64,000 bases of DNA. Source: Deltaproteobacteria bacterium. GTDB taxonomy: Bacteria; Myxococcota_A; Polyangia; Polyangiales; JADJMO01. Under the pieces are notes generated by a model, which was given only the letters and a program-made list of their open reading frames with translations, was not told the DNA's origin and did not search any database. Of the stretch, positions 54,193 to 63,000 are shown in pieces; within the stretch, counting starts at the first letter, position 1; every line of letters begins with the position of its first letter. Location of the stretch: NCBI GenBank assembly GCA_016182965.1, contig JACPFM010000002.1, positions 1-64,000 of the forward strand, written 5' to 3'. The position numbers and the translations under genes were made by a program.

Positions 54193-54869
54193 GCGGGACC
54201 TGCCATGGCCGCGAGGGCCTCTCTCGTGGTGACCGTTCGAGCGCCGCGGGCCAGGCACTCGGCGAGCGCGGCCTCGCCGCCGGCCGGGTCGACGGCGGCG
54301 ATCGCGTCGCCGACGAGCCAGACGTCGCCCTCGCGCCGGTCCTTCGCGAGCCAGTCGCAGAGGCCGAGCGCGGCGGCGCGCACGCAGTAGTCGGTGGCCA
54401 CGCCGAACACCAGGAAGCGCGCGGCGCCCCGCGCGACGCGCGCGAGCGCCGCCTCGGCGTTCGGGTTGGCGAAGAAGGAGTAGACCTCCTTCTCGAGCAT
54501 GAGCGCGTGCGGAGACCGACGCTCGACCAGCGCCGCGAGCTCGTCGTCGGGCAGCCGCACGTTGGGCACGAAGCGGGTGCGCGGCGGCAGGGTGCCGGCG
54601 ACCTTCAGCCAGCCACGGGTGCCCTTCACGCAGTGCGGCGGGAAGCCGGGCCGTTCGCCGTTGGGGCCGGCGTCGTGCGCGCCGGCGAACTCCCAGGCGT
54701 CGAAGGCGTGCGAGTCGACCGAGCCGACGATGGGGGTGCCCGTATCGACGGCGCGGGCGACGAGCGCCTGGAACCGAGGGGCGAGCGCGTCGGCGCCGCG
54801 GACGAACAGCGCGCCGTTCGGATCGCAGAAGTCGTGCTGGGTGTCGACGTCGATGAGGATCGGGCGCAT
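54189..54869 (-). CDS. pncA: Nicotinamidase
   Basis: 226 aa, isochorismatase fold. Deamidates nicotinamide to nicotinate. Asp in ILIDVDTQHDFCDPNGAL, metal-site His residues in VDSHAFDAWEF and FPPHCVKGTRGW, Lys in LEKEVYSFFANP and the catalytic Cys in GVATDYCVRAAAL. Coupled to nadE through ATGA. Upstream of it, in the gap to pncB, lies a GTCGAAG repeat (54882-54920). Confidence 0.93.
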   Translation of the reverse strand: MRPILIDVDTQHDFCDPNGALFVRGADALAPRFQALVARAVDTGTPIVGSVDSHAFDAWEFAGAHDAGPNGERPGFPPHCVKGTRGWLKVAGTLPPRTRFVPNVRLPDDELAALVERRSPHALMLEKEVYSFFANPNAEAALARVARGAARFLVFGVATDYCVRAAALGLCDWLAKDRREGDVWLVGDAIAAVDPAGGEAALAECLARGARTVTTREALAAMAGPA

Positions 54870-54881
54870 CGGGGAACCTCC

Positions 54882-54920
54882 GGGTCGAAGGTCGAAGATC
54901 GCAGGTCGAAGGTCGAAGTC
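54882..54920. repeat. GTCGAAG heptamer repeat between pncB and pncA
   Basis: Four or five GGTCGAAG-like units between the pncB stop and the pncA start. Same unit as in the inverted repeat at 9289-9378. Confidence 0.7.
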
Positions 54921-54923
54921 CGG

Positions 54924-56309
54924 TCAGAGCACCGCGCGCCCCTCGCGATCGACGGTGTCGTGCAGAGCCGTGAGGGCCGCGCTCTTTCGCACCGGGAAGT
55001 CCTCGTCGCCGCCGCGAGGATCGATCGAACGGAGGCGGGCGGGGAGCAACGCCAGATCGGCGGCGCAGCGGGCGCGGGCGGCGGCCGCCGAGAGATCGAC
55101 GCCGACCCGCGGACCGAAGACCTCTTGCAGGACGGGCTCGCCCGGCAGCGGCTCGCCGTCGACGCCGACCACGTCCTCGAGGCCGGCGTCGTCGAGCCCG
55201 CTGCGGAAGACCTGCTTCGGGCCTGCCGAGGAGCCCTTGCCCGACGAGCGCTTCTGCACCGCGACCAGGCGGCCGGCGGCGTCCTCGAGCGCGACCAGCT
55301 TGTAGACCGCGCCGAGCGACGGGGCGTCCGGCGTCGCCACCGCCATCGTGCCTACGCCGAACGCGTCGACCGGGACGTGCCCGCGGGTGAGCGCGTCGAT
55401 GCGGTGCTCGTCGAGGTCGTCCGACAGCACGATGCGGGTGCCCGCCATGCCGGCGACGTCGAGCCGCGTGCGCGCGTGCAGGGCGAGGGTCGCCAGGTCG
55501 CCCGAGTCGATGCGCACGCCGCCGATCGAGGGGCGCGAGGTGCGCGCGCCGTTCGACGCGGCGATGGCCCGGTCGACGCCGCGCAGGGTGTCGAAGGTGT
55601 CGACCAGCGCCGTGGCCGGGACCTCGAAGGTCTCGGCGAACGCCTCGAACGACGCGCGCTCGCCCTCCTCGCCGTGGTCGGCCGCGTGCGCGAGCACGAA
55701 GGCGTGCGCCATGGTGCCGCTCACGGGGACGCCCCACCGGCGCGCGGCCTCCTCGTTGGAGGTGCCGGCGAACCCGGCGATCCACGCCGCCCGCGCCGCC
55801 GCGACCGCGGCGTGCTCGTGCGTGCGCCGGGTGCCGAACTCGAAGCAGTCGCGACCCCGCGCGGCGAGCACGATGCGGGCGCACTTCGAGGCGACGCGCG
55901 TGTCGTGGTTGATGATCGAGAGCAGCAGCGTCTCGACGAGCTGCGCCTCGGCGAGGGTGCCCTCGACGCGGAGCAGCGGCTCGCCCGGGAAGCAGACGCG
56001 GCCCTCGGGCACCGCGAGGACCCGCCCGCGGAACCGGAACCGCTCGAAGAGGTCTCGGACGGAGCGATGCCGGAAGGCCGGGCCGAGGAACGAGTCGGCC
56101 TCGAGCCAGGCGAGATCGTCCGAGGAGAAGCGCAGCTCACGCAGCGCCTCGACCGCGCGGCCGACGCCGCAGGCGACGAGGAACCGCCGCGACGGCGGCA
56201 GCCGGCGCACGAACAACTCGAACGCCGCTCTTCGCTCCGCGAGCCCCGTGCGCGCATACGCGGCGAGCATCGTGAGCTGGTAGCGATCGGTGTGCAGGGC
56301 GAGGGACAT
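54924..56309 (-). CDS. pncB: Nicotinate phosphoribosyltransferase
   Basis: 461 aa. Makes nicotinate mononucleotide from nicotinate and PRPP, the step after nicotinamidase. LHTDRYQLTMLAAYARTGLA is the typical start; FEFGTRRTHEH, FAGTSNEEAARRWGVPVSGT and MAHAF carry the nicotinate and phosphate contacts; RIDSGDLATLALHARTRLD and DAFGVGTMAV bind PRPP. The longer length and C-terminal domain fit the PncB2-like bacterial form. First gene of the operon; a GAGG ribosome-binding site is upstream, and a palindrome at 56387-56407 lies in its promoter. Confidence 0.94.
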   Translation of the reverse strand: MSLALHTDRYQLTMLAAYARTGLAERRAAFELFVRRLPPSRRFLVACGVGRAVEALRELRFSSDDLAWLEADSFLGPAFRHRSVRDLFERFRFRGRVLAVPEGRVCFPGEPLLRVEGTLAEAQLVETLLLSIINHDTRVASKCARIVLAARGRDCFEFGTRRTHEHAAVAAARAAWIAGFAGTSNEEAARRWGVPVSGTMAHAFVLAHAADHGEEGERASFEAFAETFEVPATALVDTFDTLRGVDRAIAASNGARTSRPSIGGVRIDSGDLATLALHARTRLDVAGMAGTRIVLSDDLDEHRIDALTRGHVPVDAFGVGTMAVATPDAPSLGAVYKLVALEDAAGRLVAVQKRSSGKGSSAGPKQVFRSGLDDAGLEDVVGVDGEPLPGEPVLQEVFGPRVGVDLSAAAARARCAADLALLPARLRSIDPRGGDEDFPVRKSAALTALHDTVDREGRAVL

Positions 56310-56383
56310 GGGGACCTCGAAGAGGAGGGGAGCACGGGCCGGCCCCCGACGGGGCCGGGGATCCTCGGTGGCCTTCCCACGGC

Positions 56384-56412
56384 TAGTTTGAGCATTATGT
56401 GCTCAAAGTCAA
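56384..56412 (-). promoter_or_regulatory. pncB operon promoter with 21-bp palindromic operator (NrtR candidate)
   Basis: The palindrome TTTGAGC (56387-56393), 7-nt AT-rich spacer, GCTCAAA (56401-56407) stands out in GC-rich DNA. On the minus strand TTGACT (56407-56412) is a good -35, and CAAACT (56385-56390) is a fair -10 16 nt away, so the palindrome fills the space between them, where a repressor would block RNA polymerase. The operon encodes NrtR, so this is its most likely site. Confidence 0.6.
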
Positions 56413-56489
56413 TTGGCCCGATCTCCCGGCATTTCCCGCGCCGGGGGGACCGAGATGCGCGCGCGCCGGGGCCGTCTGCGACGGGCCTG

Positions 56490-56517
56490 TGCATATTTGG
56501 GCAACTTGGCATATTAT
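56490..56517 (+). promoter_or_regulatory. Candidate promoter of the Ser/Thr kinase gene
   Basis: TATTAT (56512-56517) is a good -10, with TGCATA (56490-56495) 16 nt before it as a weak -35. The locally AT-rich patch and distance to the start (about 48 nt) give a normal leader. Confidence 0.4.
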
Positions 56518-56532
56518 GGACATGCTTGGGGT

Positions 56533-56549
56533 CCGGCGGGCTCCGCCGG
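56533..56549 (+). other. Leader hairpin before the kinase ribosome-binding site
   Basis: CCGGCGG, loop GCT, CCGCCGG. The GGAGG ribosome-binding site (56555-56559) follows 5 nt later, so the hairpin could influence translation. Confidence 0.35.
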
Positions 56550-56565
56550 CGCACGGAGGCAAAAC

Positions 56566-57936
56566 ATGGCAACCGAAAGAAGGAACTCGGCCGCACGTCA
56601 CGAGGCGCCGCGCACGCCGCGCGACCCGGTCGCGCTCCCCGCCGTCGCGGCGACCGGACGTCGGCGCGCGTTCGCGTCGTCGGTGGCGAAGGCCGCGACC
56701 CAGCCGGAGGTCCTCATCCGCGAGCACGACGTGTTCTCTCCCGGGCAGGTCATCGCCGACACGTACGTCATCCGCGAGCTGATCGGCGAAGGCGGGATGG
56801 GCCAGGTCTTCGAGGCCTACGATCGCAACGTCGCGCGCAACGTCGCGATCAAGGCCTCGTGGCCGCACGTCGATCCGTCGTTCCTCAAGCGCGAGGCGCA
56901 GGCGCTCGCGGCCATCCGGCACCCCGCGGCGGTGACCGTCTACGCGAGCGGATGCCACCAGGGCACCTGGTTCGTCGCGATGGAGCGGCTGCGCGGAGAG
57001 CCGCTCGACGTCCACCTCGCCCGCCGCGGCCGCCTGGCCGTCACCGAGGTGACCGAGATCCTCATCGCGCTCGCCGACGCCCTGGTCGCGGTGCACGACA
57101 CCGGCATCGTGCACCGCGACGTCAAGCCGTCGAACATCATGTTGCTGCCGAACCGGCGCCTGGTGCTGATGGACTTCGGCCTGTTCGGCACCGACGGCAC
57201 CGGCGCGACGCTCGAGGTCTCCGGCACGCCCGACTACATGGCGCCCGAGACGGCCACCGGCCTGGTGCAGCCGCGCGACGAGTACCTCGTGGACATCTAC
57301 GCGATCGGCGTGGTCGCCTTCGAGCTGCTGACCGGCGAGCTGCCGTTCGGCCGCGGCAGCGCGTACGCGACGATGCGCAAGCAGGTGCAGTCGACGGTGC
57401 CGAGCCTGCTGAAGCTCCGGCCCGACGTCCCGGCCGCGCTCGAGGCGCTGGTCAACGAGCTGCTCGAGAAGAACCCCGACGCGCGGCCGCGCTCCGCCGC
57501 GGTCGTCGTGGAGCGCCTGCGGAGCATCCGCAGCGCGATGCTCGCCGCGCCGTTCCGCGTGCTGGTCGTCGACGACGATCCCAACGTCGCGCGCGTGATC
57601 CAGCACTACGTGAAGTCGACGGCGCCCGACGCCGAGGTGGCGACGGCGCCCGACGCGCGCACCGCGCTGCGGCTCATGGCGGAGACGCCGCCCGACCTCG
57701 CGCTCGTCGATCTGCAGATGCCGCAGATGAGCGGCCTCGAGCTGGTCATGTACCTCGGCGGGGCGCACCGCGCGCACATCGCCATCGTCAGCGCCGGCGC
57801 GATGCCCGGCGACGTCGAGCTGCTGCGCTCCCTCGGGATCACCAGCGTGATCCGCAAGGACGAGCGCCTCCGCGGCGAGGTCGCGGCGTGCGTGCGCAGC
57901 GCGCGGCAGCGCTGGCGCGACGGCGCGGCGCGCTAG
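56566..57936 (+). CDS. Soluble Ser/Thr protein kinase fused to a receiver domain
   Basis: 456 aa from the ATG at 56566 after GGAGG (the longer in-frame ORF from 56413 lacks a ribosome-binding site). Kinase at ~60-315: P-loop LIGEGGMGQVFEAYD, Lys in NVAIKASWP, catalytic loop IVHRDVKPSNIM, LMDFGLF and PDYMAPETA. A receiver follows at ~325-445: FRVLVVDDDPNVARVI, LALVDLQMPQMSGLEL (acceptor Asp), IAIVSAG and VIRKDERL. No membrane helix, in contrast to most bacterial kinases of this type. It joins eukaryote-like and two-component signalling in one protein. Its stop overlaps the convergent aminomutase stop by 4 nt. Confidence 0.92.
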   Translation: MATERRNSAARHEAPRTPRDPVALPAVAATGRRRAFASSVAKAATQPEVLIREHDVFSPGQVIADTYVIRELIGEGGMGQVFEAYDRNVARNVAIKASWPHVDPSFLKREAQALAAIRHPAAVTVYASGCHQGTWFVAMERLRGEPLDVHLARRGRLAVTEVTEILIALADALVAVHDTGIVHRDVKPSNIMLLPNRRLVLMDFGLFGTDGTGATLEVSGTPDYMAPETATGLVQPRDEYLVDIYAIGVVAFELLTGELPFGRGSAYATMRKQVQSTVPSLLKLRPDVPAALEALVNELLEKNPDARPRSAAVVVERLRSIRSAMLAAPFRVLVVDDDPNVARVIQHYVKSTAPDAEVATAPDARTALRLMAETPPDLALVDLQMPQMSGLELVMYLGGAHRAHIAIVSAGAMPGDVELLRSLGITSVIRKDERLRGEVAACVRSARQRWRDGAAR

Positions 57937-59162
57937 GTCGTCCGTTTCTGGTGCGCGCGGGCGCTGCTGTCGACCGACGACTGACGGCTGACGACCGGCG
58001 GATCGACGTAGTCGACGATCTCGCCGCGGAAGGTCCGCAGCGAGGTCGTGCCCTCGCCGCGGGCGATCACGTACTCGGGGCCGACGGGGACCTTTCCGCG
58101 GCCGCCGGGCGTGTCGACGATCAGCTTCGGGAGCGCGATCCCGGTGAGGCGCCCCTGCAGGCGCTCCATGATCGCGATGCCGGTGGAGAGCGGCGTGCGG
58201 AGGTGCCCGGTGCCCCGCACCGGATCGGCCTGCAACAGGTAGTACGGGCGCACCCTTCGCCTGATCAGCCCGCGGAACAGCTGCTCGAGCACGTCGGCGT
58301 CGTCGTTGACGCCGCGCAGGAGCACCGTCTGGTTCATCACCGGGAAGCCCGCATCGACCAGCCGCGCCACCGCGCGCTCGCTCGCAGGCGTCAGCTCCTT
58401 CGGGTGGTTGAAGTGGGTCATCAGCCAGATCGGGTGGAGCCCCTTGAGCGCGCGCACGAGCTCGGTCGTGATCCGCTGCGGCATCGTCACCGGACAGCGG
58501 CTGGCGAGGCGGATGGTGTCGATCGACGGCACCGCGCGGACCGCGGCGAGCACCGCGCGCAGGCGGTCGGTCGCCATCAGCAGCGGATCGCCGCCGGAGA
58601 CGATCACGTCGCGCACCTCCGGGTGCGCGTGCAGCCACGACACGATGCGCTCGAGCTTGTCGCGGGCGATGGCGCCGCCGCCGTCGCCGACCATGCGCGA
58701 CCGCGTGCAGAACCGGCAGTAGACGCCGCAGCGATCGGTCGCGAGCAGGAGCACCCGATCGGGGTACCGCCGCACCAGCGACGGCACGACCTCGTGCTCC
58801 TCCTCGCCGAGCGGATCGCGGAGATCGCCCGGCACCTCGGCCCCCTCTTCGGCCGTGGGCACGCACTGCCGCCGGATCGGGCAGGCGGGATCACGCGCGT
58901 CGCAGAGCGACAGGTAGTAGGGCGTGATCGACATCGGGAACCCGGCGGCGACCGCCCGACGGGCGCCGCGCCGCTCGGCGTCGGTGAGGTCGAGGGCGGC
59001 TTCGAGCGCCTCGACCGTCGTGATGGCGTTGCGCGCCTGCCAGTGCCAGTCGCCCTTTCGCTGGGGACCGTGGGGACGGGTGGGACGGTGGGGACGGCGC
59101 CCGGCGGCCGGGCCGGGGGGCGCGTTTTCCGGCGGCTTTTCGAGCATGGGGAGGGCGGACAT
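57933..59162 (-). CDS. Lysine 2,3-aminomutase-family radical SAM protein (second paralogue)
   Basis: 409 aa from the ATG at 59162. Radical SAM Cys in TDRCGVYCRFCTRSR, VRDVIVSGGDPLLMATDRLR, THFNHPKELTP, VLLRGVNDDADVLEQLFR and the PLP Lys in KLIVDTPGGRGK. It is shorter than the kamA product at 39215 and also has an insert of two Cys (RDPACPIRRQC). It could be a lysine or glutamate mutase or an EF-P beta-lysylation (EpmB-like) enzyme. The last ~20 residues (VVSRQSSVDSSARAHQKRTT) come from the GTCAGTC repeat and are probably not part of the fold. Confidence 0.85.
   Translation of the reverse strand: MSALPMLEKPPENAPPGPAAGRRPHRPTRPHGPQRKGDWHWQARNAITTVEALEAALDLTDAERRGARRAVAAGFPMSITPYYLSLCDARDPACPIRRQCVPTAEEGAEVPGDLRDPLGEEEHEVVPSLVRRYPDRVLLLATDRCGVYCRFCTRSRMVGDGGGAIARDKLERIVSWLHAHPEVRDVIVSGGDPLLMATDRLRAVLAAVRAVPSIDTIRLASRCPVTMPQRITTELVRALKGLHPIWLMTHFNHPKELTPASERAVARLVDAGFPVMNQTVLLRGVNDDADVLEQLFRGLIRRRVRPYYLLQADPVRGTGHLRTPLSTGIAIMERLQGRLTGIALPKLIVDTPGGRGKVPVGPEYVIARGEGTTSLRTFRGEIVDYVDPPVVSRQSSVDSSARAHQKRTT
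57969..57998. repeat. GTCAGTC-type repeat inside the 3' end of the aminomutase gene
   Basis: CGACGACTGACGGCTGACGA-type units translated as VVSRQSSV in the C-terminal tail of the aminomutase. Same family as 23456-23537 and 50898-51010. Confidence 0.7.
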
Positions 59163-59194
59163 CGCGGCCAGACCCCCTTTAGCGCGTCCGCCCG

Positions 59195-59262
59195 CCCTCG
59201 TCGCATGGCCGCCGTGCCCTCGTCGCATGGCCGCCGTGGCCTCGTCGCATGGCCCGCCGTGG
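59195..59262. repeat. 22-bp tandem repeat, three copies, upstream of rpmI
   Basis: CCTCGTCGCATGGCCGCCGT occurs at 59196, 59218 and, with one extra C, at 59240. It lies between the aminomutase start (minus) and the rpmI promoter (plus). No ORF uses it convincingly. Confidence 0.75.
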
Positions 59263-59287
59263 CCGGCGGGGGGGGCCGCCCTGGAGC

Positions 59288-59315
59288 TTGACGAATGATA
59301 CGGCCCGACTAGAGT
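59288..59315 (+). promoter_or_regulatory. rpmI-rplT promoter
   Basis: TTGACG (59288-59293), 16-nt spacer, TAGAGT (59310-59315): the best -35/-10 pair in the window. It leaves a leader of about 125 nt before rpmI. Confidence 0.65.
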
Positions 59316-59405
59316 GCGCACCCCCCCAAGGACCTACGGTCCCGAAGGGCTCCGCATCGAGCCCGGTCCGCGCGGACCCGGCCGAGCGGGACGAATCGCG
59401 CCCCT

Positions 59406-59423
59406 CCCCGCCTTGCGGCGGGG
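59406..59423 (+). other. Leader hairpin before rpmI
   Basis: CCCCGCC, loop TTGC, GGCGGGG. The A/G-rich ribosome-binding region follows. In other bacteria L20 represses this operon by binding its leader; this stem may be the equivalent here, which is inference. Confidence 0.35.
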
Positions 59424-59445
59424 GCGGAAAGGAAAGGACGGCACC

Positions 59446-59643
59446 ATGCCGAAGACGAAGACCAACCGCGCAGCCGCGAAGCGCTTCAAGATCAGCGGCT
59501 CGGGCCGTGTCCGGCGCTCCAAGGCCGGCGGCAACCACATGATGCAGGAGAAGTCGCGCAAGCGAATTCGCCGCCTCCGCAACAACGACATGGTCGACTC
59601 GACCCGCGAGAAGCAGATCAAGCGTCTGCTCCCCTACGGCTGA
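59446..59643 (+). CDS. rpmI: Ribosomal protein bL35
   Basis: 65 aa, typical: MPKTKTNRAAAKRFKISGSG, RRSKAGGNHMMQEKSRKRIR, DSTREKQIKRLLPYG. The full bL35 length (~65). Ribosome-binding site GGAAAGGA upstream. 18 nt before rplT. The usual infC in front is missing; the neighbour upstream is the aminomutase on the other strand. Confidence 0.97.
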   Translation: MPKTKTNRAAAKRFKISGSGRVRRSKAGGNHMMQEKSRKRIRRLRNNDMVDSTREKQIKRLLPYG

Positions 59644-59661
59644 AAGGCAGGAGACTGAGCC

Positions 59662-60009
59662 ATGCCCAGGGTCAAACGAGGGTTCAAGGCGCGTCGTCGT
59701 CGTAACCGCGTGATGCGCCACGCGAGTGGTTTCTACTCGGCGCGCGGCCGCCAGTTCGCGTCGGCCGTCGAGGCGGTGCGCAACGCGTGGCAGTACTCGT
59801 ACATCCACCGCCGCACGAAGAAGCGTGAGTTCCGCCGCCTGTGGATCGCGCGCATCAACGCCGCGGCCCGCTCGCTCGGCACCAGCTACTCGAAGCTGGT
59901 CCACGCGCTGAAGCAGGCGAACATCGGCCTCGACCGCAAGGTCCTCGCCGACCTCGCCGTCGTGCACCCCGAGGCGTTCAAGGCCGTCGTCGGCGCCGCC
60001 AAGAGCTGA
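59662..60009 (+). CDS. rplT: Ribosomal protein bL20
   Basis: 115 aa, full length for bL20: MPRVKRGFKARRRRNRVMRH, ASGFYSARGRQFASAVEAVR, RRTKKREFRRLWIARINAAA, SYSKLVHALKQANIGLDRKV. Binds 23S rRNA early in large-subunit assembly and in other bacteria represses its own operon. AGGAG ribosome-binding site. Followed by a terminator hairpin at 60033-60060. Confidence 0.97.
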   Translation: MPRVKRGFKARRRRNRVMRHASGFYSARGRQFASAVEAVRNAWQYSYIHRRTKKREFRRLWIARINAAARSLGTSYSKLVHALKQANIGLDRKVLADLAVVHPEAFKAVVGAAKS

Positions 60010-60024
60010 CGCCTCGCGAGGCGA

Positions 60025-63000
60025 TCATGACCGAGGCCTCTCTCGTACGAGGGAGGCCTCGTCATGTTTGTGCCGCCGTCGCGCGATCGCGACGATCGCA
60101 GCGGCGACCGCGAGCCACGCTGCCTCGGACGAGCGCGCGCGCCCGGGCACGCCGCACCCGCAGCCCGCGTCGTCGTCCGCCTCGCTCGCCAGCGCGACGC
60201 ACTTCGCGCCGTCGCACGCGAACCCGGCCGCGCAGTCGGTCGTCTGCGTGCACTGCTTGGGGCAGGTCCCGCTCGGAGGATCGCAGAGGTAAGCGCCGCA
60301 CGCGCTCGCCGTCCCGTCCGTCGCGATCGCCTGGGAGCGATCGTCGCTGCACTTCGCCGTCTTCGGCACGCAGCTGCCGGCCGCGCAGCCGTAGCCAGGG
60401 GCGCAGCCGGGGTCGCCCGCGCACGTCGCCGCGCAGGCGCTCGGGCTCGCGCACGCGTAGTTGCCCGGACAGGCCTCGGGCGAAGAGCACGCGCCCTTGC
60501 CGTCGCAGCTCGCGAGCTTCGCGTCGGCGCACCCGGCGCCGCACGCGGTCTTCGCGTCCGGGAACGCGCAGGTCGCCGCGGCTCCGTCGCAGGTTCCGGC
60601 GCAAGGCGTCCCGGCCCCGGCGCACGGCGCGCGTCCGCCGCGCGGCGCGCCTTTGACCTTCGCGCAGAGCCCCTCGCTGCCCGGCAGATCGCACGCCTCG
60701 CAGCTGCCGGTGCACGCGACGTCGCAGCACACACCGTCGACGCAGCGACCCGACGTGCACTCGCGGCCGGCGGCGCACTTGTCGCCGTTGCGGAACTTGG
60801 AGAGGCACGCGCCGGTCGTCGTGCAGTACGCGTCCGACGCGCAGTCGGTGTCTGCGCTGCAGGTCGCCTTGCACGCGGTGGCGCCGCAGGCGAACGGCGC
60901 ACAGGGGACCGTCGCCGTGTTGCACAAGCCGCTGCCGTTGCACGTGCTGCCGGTGACGCTGCCGCCCGTGCACGACGTCGATCCGGACCCGCACGGCGTG
61001 CCCGCGCTCGCGAAGGTGCGGCACGCGCCCTTGCCGTCGCACATGCCGTCGGCCTTGCACGAGCCGGGATAGCCCGGATCGATCGCGCACTCGCCGTCGG
61101 GATCCGTGCCGGCCGTCACCGGGCCGCATGCGCCGTCGACGCCGGAGCCCTTCTTGGCTGCGCTGCAGGCCTCGCACTTGCTCGTGCAAGGTTTGTCGCA
61201 GCAGACGCCATCGACGCACGAGCCGCTGAGGCACTCGCGCGCCTCGGAGCAGCTCGCGCCGGCGGCGCGCTTTGCGACACAAACTGTCGCAAGGCAGTAG
61301 TTGGCGGTCGCGCAGTCGCCGTCGGCGGCGCAGGTGGCGGGGCAGACGCCCGCCTTGCACACGTACCGGCCGCACGCCGTCGTGCCGTTCGCCTTGCACG
61401 CACCGGCGCCGTCGCACACCTGCGCGTTGGTGGAGGTCGAAGCGTCGGCGCACGTCGCGGGCGCGCAGAGCTTCCGCGGATCGGTGCCGGCGGCCGCGAA
61501 TCCGCACGTTCCGTCGGAGCCGCTGCCCTTGCGCACGGCCGAGCAGGCTTCGCACGGCGCGGTGCACGCCTTGTCGCAGCAGACGCCGTCGGCGCAGCTC
61601 CCCGACAGGCAGTTGAAGTCCTCGGTGCACGCGCCCGAAAGCGGTAGCTGCGGGAGCTTCGCGACGAACGCGTCCGACGGGCCGCCGAGCGTCGCGTCGA
61701 AGGCGCCGGCGGTCGGGAAGTCGGCCGACTGCGTGGTGCCCGCGACGTACAGCGTCCCGCCCGGGTGGAACGCGATGGCGTTGGCGCCGTCGTATCCGGC
61801 GCCGCCGAGGTACGAAGACCAGACGAGCGTGCCGCCGCTGGCCACCTTGGTGAGGAACGCGTCGGAGGCGCCGCCGAGCGTCGTGTCGAAGCCGCCCTTG
61901 GACGGGAAGTCGGACGACTGCGCGTACCCCGCGACCAGCACGTTGCCGCTGCCGTCCGTCGTGACTCTCGTCGCGCCGTCGCCGCCCGTGCCGCCGAGAT
62001 AGCTCGACCACACGAGCGTGCCCGCCCCGCTCACCTTCGTGACGAACGCGTCGTCGCACCGCTGGGGTCCGCACGACCCGCCACCCCAGATCGTGTCGAA
62101 CCCGCCGGTGCTCGGGAAATTGCCCGAGCGGGTCTGACCCACGAGCAGCACGGCTCCGCTCGCGTCGATCGCGACGGAGGCGCCGTTCTCGATGTCGTTC
62201 CCTCCGAGATACGACGACCACGCGAGCGTGCCCCCGCTGCTCACCTTGGTGACGAACGCGTCGGAGAGGCCGCCGTAGGTGGTCTGGAATCCGCCGGTGG
62301 TCGGGAAATCGGCCGACTGCACCATGCCGACGACCAGCGCGTCGCCGCTCGGGTCGATGGCGACGCCGCGCGCGAAGTCGTGGCTCGATCCGCCGAGATA
62401 CGACGACCAGGCGATCGCTCCGGCGCCGCTGATCTTCGTGATGAACGCGTCGTAGGCGCCGCCGCTGCCGCCGAGACTCGTGTCGAACCCGCCGCTGCTC
62501 GGGAAGTCGGCCGAGGTCGTGGCGCCCACGACGAAGAGGTTCCCGCCAGTATCGACGGCGACGCTGCTCGCGTAGTCGGGCGCGCTGCCGCCGAGATACG
62601 ACGACCACGCGATCGTCCCGGCGCTCCCGAGCTTCGTCACGAAGCCGTCCATGAGGTTCAGCGTCGTGTCGAACCCGCCCGTGGCCGGGAAGTCGGCGGA
62701 GTCGGTGCCGCCCGTGACGAAGACGTTCCCGCTCCCGTCGACGGCGATCCCGTTTGCGCCGTCGTCGCCCGCGCCGCCCAGGTACGTCGACCAGACGTGC
62801 GCTCCGGAGGCCGTGACCTTCGTCACGAACGCGTCGCGTTCGCCGCCGCCGAACGAGGTGTCGAGCCCCGCGGTCGCCGGGAAATCGCCGGATTTCGTGC
62901 TACCCGCGAGGAGGACGTTCCCGGCCGCGTCGATCGTCATCGCGACGGTGCCCTCGTCGCCGCCGCCGCCGAGGTACGAAGACCACGACACCGCGGGATC

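Noticed and set aside
54507..59291. 1594-residue plus-strand ORF
   Set aside because: Runs antisense over the NAD operon and aminomutase, and out of frame over the kinase. No domain.
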